From: Chloroflexota bacterium
GTDB lineage: Bacteria > Chloroflexota > UBA6077 > JACQUR01
DNA: 28,839 nucleotides
Reading direction: 5' to 3'
Assembly: GCA_016210245.1 (NCBI GenBank)
Contig: JACQUR010000017.1
Location: 1-28,839, forward strand
Of the stretch, positions 1 through 6,768 are shown piece after piece (positions within the stretch are counted from its first letter, which is position 1; each line of letters opens with the position of its first letter). The notes beneath the pieces were generated by a model. It searched no databases, was not told the DNA's origin, and saw only the letters and a program-made list of their open reading frames with translations. Made by a program: the position numbers and the translations under genes.

Positions 1-305
1 CGTGGCTCGTGGAGGTCCGCGACCAGCCTCCAGGAAGGGCCCCGGTGCCAGTCCGGCACTATCCGCTGTACACTAGCGTTGAGATTGGCCGCGACCCCTC
101 CCGCTGCCACATCGTGCTCGACGACCCCAAGGTTTCGGCGTCCCATGGCAAGCTCCTGCGCCAGGGCAACGTCTACTACCTGCAGGACGTCGGCAGCATG
201 AATGGCGTCACCGTCAACGGAACCCGTATCGACCGCCGCACCCTGCTCTACGACGGCGACCGCATTCGCCTCGGAGACACGGTGTTCGTGTTCAAGAAGT
301 TGTGA
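1..305 (+). CDS. FHA-domain protein, 5'-truncated by window edge
   Basis: This is the C-terminal end of a larger protein. The frame is open from base 3, and its first residues (WLVEV) match the GWLV-type motif that opens the FHA domain in three other proteins here, so the true start lies upstream and the GTG at 9 is probably internal. The FHA fold is supported by IGRD, the S-x2-H pair (SASH), a D-x2-S-x-NG turn (GSMNG) and the closing VNG segment, so the phosphothreonine-binding residues look intact. FHA domains bind phosphothreonine peptides, here presumably made by the kinase at 4573. The stop is 9 nt before the next FHA gene, so the two are co-transcribed. What lies N-terminal (TM, zinc ribbon or vWA as in the paralogues) cannot be seen. 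Confidence 0.9.
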   Translation, partial: WLVEVRDQPPGRAPVPVRHYPLYTSVEIGRDPSRCHIVLDDPKVSASHGKLLRQGNVYYLQDVGSMNGVTVNGTRIDRRTLLYDGDRIRLGDTVFVFKKL

Positions 306-314
306 GGTGCGCTG

Positions 315-650
315 GTGACCACGCTACCTCTGCGTCCGTTGGTGCCCCGCCGTCGACGGGGCCCGGTTGCCTGGCTGGTACTGCTGAACGGCCCGCGGGC
401 TGGCATGGACTTCCGCCTGCAAGGCTCGACCACTGTTGGGCGCAGCCCACGCAGCACGCTGCCGGTGGACGACGAAACCGTTTCGTACTACCACGCCAAG
501 CTGCGGCTGGACCATGGCCGCTACGTGCTGCACGACCTCGCCAGCACGGCGGGCACGTACCTCAACGGCCGCCTGGTCGAGCGCCAGACCCTGGAGGACG
601 GCGATATCATCCAACTCGGACAGACGCAACTGAAGTTCAAACAAGCGTAG
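315..650 (+). CDS. small FHA-domain protein
   Basis: A 111-residue protein that is almost entirely one FHA domain (residues about 18-108). It opens with an arginine-rich stretch (PRRRRG, 11-16) and AWLVLLNGPRAG. GR is at 42-43 and S57/H60 form the usual phosphate-contacting pair. In the D-L-x-S-x-NGT loop the conserved Asn is replaced by Ala (STAGT, A79), although N84 of the later NG remains, so peptide binding may be altered. No membrane segment or signal peptide is visible, so it should be cytoplasmic or attached through its basic N-terminus. The GTG at 315 was chosen because a GAGGTG Shine-Dalgarno (304-309) precedes it and an in-frame stop lies at 303-305. It sits between two FHA genes in one operon and probably acts as a phosphothreonine reader. 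Confidence 0.9.
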   Translation: MTTLPLRPLVPRRRRGPVAWLVLLNGPRAGMDFRLQGSTTVGRSPRSTLPVDDETVSYYHAKLRLDHGRYVLHDLASTAGTYLNGRLVERQTLEDGDIIQLGQTQLKFKQA

Positions 651-671
651 CGTAGGGGAAGGAGGCTTGCC

Positions 672-1631
672 ATGCCACAGGAGTTCTTCAAGGACGCGCC
701 GGTCCTGAAGCAGTGGTTCGAATGGGGCGTGTTCCTCGGCTTCGGCGCGGCGCTGCTGTCGGCGCTGTGGGTCTTCTACGACAGCCAGCGCAGCGGACAG
801 GAGGCCATGGGGTGGAAGGCGCTTGCCGTCATCGGCACGGTGCTGGTCATTCCCTTCGTGCTGGCCAGTCTCTCGGCACCGTTCGCTGACCAGGTGCGCA
901 CCTCGATGGATCTACTCGCCTACCTGAGCCTGGCCAGCGCGCTTGCGGCAGTGGTCGGCGCCATCGGATATACGGCCACCCGTACTCAGACCCGCTGCCC
1001 CATCTGCCAGCGGCCCATGCAGGCCGGCTGGGATCAGTGCCCCTATCACGCTCAGCCCGCAACCGTTGGCTTCACCCCGCCAATCCAGGCCGGCGCGCCC
1101 ATCCAGCCTATCCAGCCCACGGCCGCCGCCCCCGTCCTGCAGCCGACCGTCCCTCAGACGGCCACCGGCCAGACGGCCACCGTGCCGCCGCTCATGTCCC
1201 AGTCGACCGGCGTCCCGCCGCGCATCGGAGGGAACGTGGGTGGCGGCGAGCCGGCACCCACACCTGGCCAGACCATCATCCTCGGCCGTCCAAAGGAACC
1301 TCAGGTCCTGGGCTGGCTGGTGATCCGGAACGGCCCGCGAGTGGGGGCGACGCTGCCGCTCAAGCAGGGGGTGACCAGGATCGGACGCGGCGGGGCAGAT
1401 AACGACCACGTCATCGACGACGCCGCGGTGTCGCGCCAGCACCTCTCGATCCGCTATGCCGAGGGGAACTTCGTGCTCTCCGACTTGGATTCGAACAACG
1501 GCACCTTCGTGAACGAACAGCGCGTCCCGCGGCATACCCTCCAGGCGAACGACGTGGTGCGCATCGGCCAGACGGAACTGGTCTTCATGAGCCTCGAGCC
1601 TGGCCCCAGGGTGGTGAGTACCCAGGGGTAG
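672..1631 (+). CDS. membrane protein with zinc ribbon and C-terminal FHA domain
   Basis: A 319-residue protein. Three hydrophobic segments (about 18-37, 48-70 and 80-102) anchor it. A compact zinc-ribbon-like motif follows, C109-x2-C112-x10-C123-x2-H126, then a Pro/Gln/Thr-rich linker (about 128-208) and an FHA domain (213-307) with GWLV, IGRG, S-x2-H, SNNGT and VNE. The FHA binding residues are all present. The same order (TM, C-x2-C-x10-C-x2-H, linker, GWLV, FHA) recurs in the vWA protein at 2647. An AAGGAGG Shine-Dalgarno (659-665) decides the ATG. The stop is 3 nt before the PP2C start, implying tight coupling. The likely role is a membrane-tethered phosphothreonine reader or scaffold; its binding partner cannot be read from the sequence. 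Confidence 0.88.
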   Translation: MPQEFFKDAPVLKQWFEWGVFLGFGAALLSALWVFYDSQRSGQEAMGWKALAVIGTVLVIPFVLASLSAPFADQVRTSMDLLAYLSLASALAAVVGAIGYTATRTQTRCPICQRPMQAGWDQCPYHAQPATVGFTPPIQAGAPIQPIQPTAAAPVLQPTVPQTATGQTATVPPLMSQSTGVPPRIGGNVGGGEPAPTPGQTIILGRPKEPQVLGWLVIRNGPRVGATLPLKQGVTRIGRGGADNDHVIDDAAVSRQHLSIRYAEGNFVLSDLDSNNGTFVNEQRVPRHTLQANDVVRIGQTELVFMSLEPGPRVVSTQG

Positions 1632-1634
1632 ACG

Positions 1635-2609
1635 ATGGCCACCAGTGCCGCGACGCTGCAACTCGATGTTGGTGCCGCCACAGACGTGGGGCGGCAGCGG
1701 TCGAGCAACGAGGACAGCATGCTGGTGCTGCTCCCGCCCGACCTGTGCCCGGGCCCCACCGGGCTGCTCGTCGTCGCCGACGGCATGGGCGGACACCAAG
1801 CCGGCGAGGTCGCGAGCCGCTTCGTCGTTCAGGGCTTTCGGGAGATGTTCCAGTCCGGCGAGGAACTGCGGAGCGTCAGCGTCTCCCCAGCCCACCCAGA
1901 CTTCTGGCTTGTCGCGCTCAAGGAGGCGATCGAGCGGATTCACGAGGCTGTGCTGCGCTACGCCGCCGGCCGCCCGGATTGGCGCGGCATGGGGAGCACG
2001 GTCACGGCTGCCCTGGTGGTTGGCGACCGTCTGTTCGTCGGCCACCTGGGCGACACCCGCGCCTACCTCGTCCGCACCGGGGAAGCGCATCAGTTGACAC
2101 AAGACCACACCCTCGTGGCAGAACAGGTGCGGATTGGCGTGCTGACCCCCGAGGAGGCGGCCGTCCATCCCCAGCGCAACGTCCTGACCCAGGCGGTGGG
2201 CGCGGAGAGCCAGGTTGTAGTGGAGCGGACGTGTTGGCAGCTCCTGAACGGCGACGTGCTGGTGCTGTGCTCCGATGGGTTATCCGGCCTCGTCCGCCCG
2301 GAGGAAATCGCCGCCGTGGTGCATCATTATCGCAACGTCCAGGCCGCGTCCGCGACGTTGGTTGCTCTAGCCAACCAGCGCGGCGGTCCGGACAACATTA
2401 CTGCCGTCGTCGCCCGGGCGCGGGAGGGCGGTCGAGCCGGGACGCCCACCCTGCGCTTGCGGCACCGGCGCCGGCGCCAGACACGCCCATCCGCGGCCAG
2501 CCTTGCGGTCGCCCTGGGGGTGCTCGTGCTGGTGGTCGGCGCTTATGCCATGTCGCCGAAGATCCAGGGGGTTCTCGACGTCGTCAGGAATATCCTAAGA
2601 ATATCCTAG
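1635..2609 (+). CDS. PP2C-family Ser/Thr protein phosphatase, C-terminally membrane-anchored
   Basis: A 324-residue metal-dependent phosphatase of the PPM/PP2C family. Catalytic motifs are complete: N-E-D at 25-27, DGMGGH at 49-54, GD at 139-140, SDG at 213-215 and GGPDN at 250-254, with metal-binding aspartates in each. After the domain (to about 262) come a basic stretch (HRRRRQ) and one hydrophobic segment (about 287-306), then a short tail, so the enzyme should face the cytoplasm on a membrane tether. It would remove phosphate from Ser/Thr on the neighbouring kinase and FHA partners, as PstP-type enzymes oppose PknB-type kinases. The start is 3 nt after the previous stop; the next gene begins 37 nt later. 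The resemblance to the phosphatase at 8984 suggests duplication, but the tails differ. Confidence 0.93.
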   Translation: MATSAATLQLDVGAATDVGRQRSSNEDSMLVLLPPDLCPGPTGLLVVADGMGGHQAGEVASRFVVQGFREMFQSGEELRSVSVSPAHPDFWLVALKEAIERIHEAVLRYAAGRPDWRGMGSTVTAALVVGDRLFVGHLGDTRAYLVRTGEAHQLTQDHTLVAEQVRIGVLTPEEAAVHPQRNVLTQAVGAESQVVVERTCWQLLNGDVLVLCSDGLSGLVRPEEIAAVVHHYRNVQAASATLVALANQRGGPDNITAVVARAREGGRAGTPTLRLRHRRRRQTRPSAASLAVALGVLVLVVGAYAMSPKIQGVLDVVRNILRIS

Positions 2610-2646
2610 CCGTGCGTTAGCAGCTTGCCCGAGGAGGAATCGAGGG

Positions 2647-4521
2647 ATGCGACTGTGGCCATTGCTGCTTCTACCCTTGTTGGGCGTATCGCTAGCCGCG
2701 GGGCTCGCGAGCGCGGCCGCTCCGCTGGAGGCGCAACTGGGGCCCGTGGACGCCAGTGGCTTCCCCGAGTTGGCCTTCAACGCAACGGTGCTGGACTGGG
2801 CCGGGCTGCCGCTGGCGGACCTCAAGCCCGAGGCCTTCGAGGTCCGCGAGGACGGCAAGCGCGTGCAGGCCGAGGTGCGCGCGGTCGAGGACCACCAGAC
2901 GGAGCTGACGGTGGTGCTGGCCGTGGATACCAGCGGCAGCATGAGGGGCCAGCCGCTGGAACACGCCAAGCAGGCAGTCACCACCTTCGTCCAGCAACTC
3001 GGTCCCGCCGACCGCTTCGCGACCATCGGCTTTGGCAGCCAGGCTTGCGGGGTCGCAGTGGGCCACCCCGTGACCAGTGACAGGACGCTGCTGCAGCCAG
3101 CCCTCGACGGCATGCGGGCCGACGGCTCCTCCCCGGTCTTCGACGGCGCGGTGGAGGGCTTGCGACTGGTATCCGGACTCCCACCGGGCCGGAAAGCGCT
3201 GGTCCTGCTCACGGACGGAGACAACACCTGCGGCAAGTTCACCGACACCGACGTCATCACCATTGCCAGTCGCGAGCGCGTGCCGGTGTTCACCGTGGGC
3301 CTGGGCCCCGATCTCAAGCCCGGGGTGCTCCAGCGCATCAGCGAAGTGACGGGCGGCCAGTATCTGGAGGCGGCGAACTCCAGCCAGCTCCCGGAGCTCT
3401 ACAAGGACCTGGCCCGGCGACTGCGCACCCGCTATGCGCTCCGCTATGCCTCCCAACTCCTGGCCGACCGCAAGGAGCATCTTCTTGAGGTGCTGGTCAG
3501 CGCGGCCGGGACAGCAGGGCGAGCCGAGCAGCGCTTCACGCCACCGCCGTTCTCCCCGGATGTGGAGGTCAACCTGGCAGCGGGGACGCGGCTGGAGCAC
3601 CCGGTCGAGCTGCGGCCGAGGCTGAAGACGCCGGTGAAGCTGGCCAAGGTGGAGTACCTCCTCGACAACACGCTGCTGTACACCGCGACCGAGTCTCCCT
3701 TTGCGTACACGCTGGACCCCGCTACCCTTGGCGCTGGCAGTCGCACCCTCAAGCTCGGGGTGGCCGATGCTTTCGGAGGCACGAGCGAGTTGGAAGTGCC
3801 CATCGAGATCGCCGTGCCGCCTCCGACCCTGCCTGAGGAAACCCCTGTCTCTCCTCCTCGGCCGGCCGATGTCCCCGGCACGTCCCCGCTCCCGGCCTGG
3901 CTGGTGATCGGGGCAGTGCTGGCCTTGCCAGTGCTGGCGTTGGCAGCCACGCAGGTGCGCCCCGGTCGACGGATCCGACGCTGCGAGGTCTGCGGGCAGG
4001 AGCTCAGGCCGGGCTGGACGGTCTGCCCCAGGCATGGCGAGCCGGCGCCAGCCGGGGTTCCTCTCGGCAGTGCGACGACGCCACATCCGGTTTCGTCCGA
4101 CTACGGGCAGACCGCGAGTACGCCACCGATCGTTGCACCTGAGCCAGCGGCGAGTGGGGCGGCCTACGCTCAAGCTGGGGCCACGCGCCTCCTGCGCCAG
4201 GAGCCGGTCACCCTCGGCTGGTTGGTGGAGAAACAGGGGAGACGGGCCGGTACGCAGCATCGGCTGGGGCCCGGTGAGACGATCATCGGGCGCGATCCAG
4301 ACTGCGACATCGTCCTGGACGACGCGGCCGCCTCGCGTCGCCACGCCAAGGTCCGCCAGGATGCACAGGACTTCGTCCTGACAGACCTGGACACGACCAA
4401 CGGGACGTTGGTCAATGGCCAATCCATCGTCCAGCACAAGCTGCAGCTGGGCGACGAGGTAACGATCGGCGAGACCAAGCTGGCCTTCATGCATCTCGAG
4501 GCGCGCCGGGAGGCGCCCTGA
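2647..4521 (+). CDS. secreted vWA-domain protein with TM segment, zinc ribbon and cytoplasmic FHA domain
   Basis: A 624-residue protein. A signal peptide (1-24, MRLWPLLLLP to ASAAA) precedes a vWA domain (about 86-265) with the MIDAS sequence D94-T-S96-G-S98 and a later TDGD (190-192). An Ig-like segment (about 305-390) and a Pro-rich stretch follow, then one TM helix (416-436). Inside the cell come a zinc-ribbon motif (C446-x2-C449-x10-C460-x2-H463), a linker, and an FHA domain (522-616) with GWLV, IGRD, S-x2-H and TTNGT. The vWA half should sit outside binding a metal-dependent ligand while the FHA half reads phosphothreonine inside, giving a transmembrane connector. GGAGGA at 2633-2638 supports the ATG. 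It lies between phosphatase and kinase in one operon. The function of such fusions is not established; the topology is inferred. Confidence 0.9.
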   Translation: MRLWPLLLLPLLGVSLAAGLASAAAPLEAQLGPVDASGFPELAFNATVLDWAGLPLADLKPEAFEVREDGKRVQAEVRAVEDHQTELTVVLAVDTSGSMRGQPLEHAKQAVTTFVQQLGPADRFATIGFGSQACGVAVGHPVTSDRTLLQPALDGMRADGSSPVFDGAVEGLRLVSGLPPGRKALVLLTDGDNTCGKFTDTDVITIASRERVPVFTVGLGPDLKPGVLQRISEVTGGQYLEAANSSQLPELYKDLARRLRTRYALRYASQLLADRKEHLLEVLVSAAGTAGRAEQRFTPPPFSPDVEVNLAAGTRLEHPVELRPRLKTPVKLAKVEYLLDNTLLYTATESPFAYTLDPATLGAGSRTLKLGVADAFGGTSELEVPIEIAVPPPTLPEETPVSPPRPADVPGTSPLPAWLVIGAVLALPVLALAATQVRPGRRIRRCEVCGQELRPGWTVCPRHGEPAPAGVPLGSATTPHPVSSDYGQTASTPPIVAPEPAASGAAYAQAGATRLLRQEPVTLGWLVEKQGRRAGTQHRLGPGETIIGRDPDCDIVLDDAAASRRHAKVRQDAQDFVLTDLDTTNGTLVNGQSIVQHKLQLGDEVTIGETKLAFMHLEARREAP

Positions 4522-4572
4522 AGTGGACGATAGGGCCTGCGCATCAGAGGTGGCGGCGAACCGGAGGATGTC

Positions 4573-6420
4573 GTGACTGATCTCCCAGCCGTCCGGACCA
4601 TGGGACCCTACCAGCTCGTGTCGGAACTGGGCCGAGGCGGCATGGCGGTGGTCTACAAGGCGTACCAGGCCAGCCTCGAGCGGTACGTCGCACTCAAGGT
4701 GCTAGCGCCGGAGCTGGCTGTCGACCCGGAGTTCGTCGCCCGATTCCGGCGGGAGGCCACCACCGCCGCCAGGTTCGACCACCCGAACATCGTGCCCGTC
4801 TACGACATTGGCCAGGCGGAGGGGTCGTTCTTCATCGCCATGCGTCTCGTTCCGGGCACCTCGCTGGCCGAGGTGGTCAAGAAGGGCGGCCCGCTGCCGC
4901 CGGGCCGCGCGCTGACCATCCTTGGCCAGATCGCGAGCGCCCTCGACTATGCGCACGGCCAGACGGTCATCCACCGCGACCTCAAGCCAGGGAACATCCT
5001 GGTGGAGGCCGGCGACCGGATCAGCCTGGCGGACTTCGGCATCGCCCGGGTGGGGGGCGCCACGCAACTGACCCGCATGGGTGCCATTGCCGGCACGCCG
5101 GAGTACATGGCGCCCGAGCAGGCCCTGGGACAGACGGTGGACTTCCGGGCAGACCTCTACGCCCTGGGGATCATGGCCTACGAGCTGCTGGCTGGGCGGG
5201 TACCGTTCCAAGCGAACTCGGGGGTCGCCCTGCTGCACATGCAGGTGTACCAGGCGCCACCCTCGCTGCGCGCCGCGCGGCCGGACCTCCCACAGCACGT
5301 CGACGCGGCGATCCAGCGGATGCTGTCCAAGGCGCCCGAGCAGCGGTTCCCCAGCGCCGCTGCCTTTGTGGCCGCGCTAGGCGGACAGGGAGCAGGGAGG
5401 AGTTTCATCCCACCGCGGGCGCGGGTTGGAGGGGCGCCACCTCGGCCACTGGCGCTGCCGCCCCGGACCGTAGCAGTCCCGTGGGGGACGGGATTCTGGA
5501 TCCCCGCGGGCGGCGCCGTCGCCGCGCTGCTCGTGGTCGTGGCGTTGCTGGCGCTGAGCGGGGGAGCGGGGCGGTCAGCCATCCCGGCCAGCCAGGTCGA
5601 CGTCGTCCCGAGGGCAACGGCCGTGCCGGTGACGCGCCAACCCGCACCGACGGCAGCAGTTGCGACGCCGCGGCCTCCGCAGTCGCCAGCCCCGACGGCC
5701 GCGCCGCAGTCGACAGCGCCGCCCATCCAGACCCCGGCGCCAGCAGCCACGCCACATCGCGCTGAGCCGGCTAATACTGCCACGCCGCCGTTGCCTGACC
5801 TACCCGAAGGCCTCCGAACTATGCTCAGCCTGAGTGGCCCCACCAGCGACAACTTCAGGAAAGACGGTGAAGGAATCCTGCCAAGGTATTCCCCTGAGCC
5901 CTCGTACAGCCTCGAATATCACTATGACGCAGGCGAGTACGTAATCAAGAAGAGCGCGGATTGGGGTAGGATGGCCCTTGCCGTGATTCGGGGCGAATAC
6001 GAGGACGTTTCTCTGGAGGCGGAGGCCAAACTTGTGCAGGGCTGGAAGGAGGGGTTCTTGGCCCTGACCTGCCGAGCTCAAAAGGGCGCCGACGAGAACT
6101 CCGGGTACAGGCTGTTCGCGTACCCCGGCTCGCGAAAGGTCCAGATCCGACGGAAAGACCCGGAGCAGGTCGAGTCCGCACTCCTCAAGGAGTGGCTGAA
6201 CGTAGCAGACATGAAGGCTGGTGACGAGCCCAATCGCCTCGAACTGAGGTGTAAGGGCGCGACCATCGAGGTCAGCGTCAATGGTCACACGTTGAACCCC
6301 CCAGTGTCAGATGGAACCTATCAGAAGGGACTGCTGTACATCGGGGCGGGCGCGCCCCAGGACTTCAAGGAGGTGGTCGAGGCCCATTTTGTCGACCACC
6401 TCGCTGTGAATCAGCCCTAG
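4573..6420 (+). CDS. transmembrane Ser/Thr protein kinase (PknB type) with extracytoplasmic domain
   Basis: A 615-residue kinase. The catalytic domain (about 13-270) is complete: glycine loop GRGGMAVVY (20-28), lysine K42 in VALK, helix-C E61, HRDLKPGN (134-141, catalytic D136), DFG (154-156) and APE (180-182). The activation loop has several threonines that could be autophosphorylated. One TM helix (about 309-329) is followed by a Pro/Thr/Ala-rich spacer (340-408) and an outer domain (about 435-612) resembling the concanavalin-like/DUF1080-type beta sandwich; it is not made of PASTA repeats. The outer half has fewer Pro/Ala and more Lys/Glu than the linker, consistent with a folded ligand-binding domain. 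GTG at 4573 follows GGAGG (4563-4567); the nearby ATG at 4568 reads straight into a stop. It is the probable writer for the FHA proteins. Confidence 0.93.
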   Translation: MTDLPAVRTMGPYQLVSELGRGGMAVVYKAYQASLERYVALKVLAPELAVDPEFVARFRREATTAARFDHPNIVPVYDIGQAEGSFFIAMRLVPGTSLAEVVKKGGPLPPGRALTILGQIASALDYAHGQTVIHRDLKPGNILVEAGDRISLADFGIARVGGATQLTRMGAIAGTPEYMAPEQALGQTVDFRADLYALGIMAYELLAGRVPFQANSGVALLHMQVYQAPPSLRAARPDLPQHVDAAIQRMLSKAPEQRFPSAAAFVAALGGQGAGRSFIPPRARVGGAPPRPLALPPRTVAVPWGTGFWIPAGGAVAALLVVVALLALSGGAGRSAIPASQVDVVPRATAVPVTRQPAPTAAVATPRPPQSPAPTAAPQSTAPPIQTPAPAATPHRAEPANTATPPLPDLPEGLRTMLSLSGPTSDNFRKDGEGILPRYSPEPSYSLEYHYDAGEYVIKKSADWGRMALAVIRGEYEDVSLEAEAKLVQGWKEGFLALTCRAQKGADENSGYRLFAYPGSRKVQIRRKDPEQVESALLKEWLNVADMKAGDEPNRLELRCKGATIEVSVNGHTLNPPVSDGTYQKGLLYIGAGAPQDFKEVVEAHFVDHLAVNQP

Positions 6421-6768
6421 CGGCGCCGCACGCCTCCATGCTGGAGCGGGCCTGGGAGAACGTGAGAGGCCAGTTCGCAGCTACTGACCGCTGCACAGGT
6501 TTCGAAAGATGGTGTTCGGCGAACTGGAGACGACTGTCAGGTACCGTGCGCTTGTGCCGCGGACGAGCGGCAGCCAACTGAAGGGCCTCCCGCGGATGCC
6601 CTGGCGAGTGGCGGCACGGGTCCGGCAATTCCACACTGGGCCTTGGCTACCGATAAACACGGTAGGTACCGCCAGTCTCTCGCCCTCGGAAGCCCGGCGG
6701 GGGGCGGAGGCTCCCAGCCTGGGATGCGCACCCAGGCGAGAAGTGCGACGGTGACGGAGGGTGGCCGA
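6421..6768 (+). other. 348-nt gene-free leader upstream of the M23/vWA/FHA gene
   Basis: No convincing gene is present. The frame of the following gene stays open back to a TTG at 6643, but no Shine-Dalgarno supports that start. A compact inverted repeat TCCCAG-C-CTGGGA lies at 6712-6724, and CTGGG there can alternatively pair with CCCAG at 6731-6735, so the leader could form mutually exclusive hairpins just before the ribosome site. I see no good -35/-10 pair. The downstream genes may have their own promoter here or be read through from the kinase. Confidence 0.5.
6756..6760 (+). promoter_or_regulatory. Shine-Dalgarno site fixing the start of the M23/vWA/FHA gene
   Basis: GGAGG at 6756-6760 stands 8 nt before the ATG at 6769. 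This favours 6769 over the upstream TTG at 6643 and ATG at 6724, and yields a protein that begins near a plausible signal sequence. Confidence 0.7.

Noticed and set aside
2692..4494. 600-codon open frame on the - strand opposite the vWA/FHA gene
   Set aside because: The + frame has signal peptide, MIDAS, zinc ribbon and FHA motifs; the antisense has none.
6643..6768. TTG start extending the M23/vWA/FHA protein by 42 residues
   Set aside because: There is no Shine-Dalgarno before 6643, and the extension would bury the export signal; GGAGG before 6769 is better.
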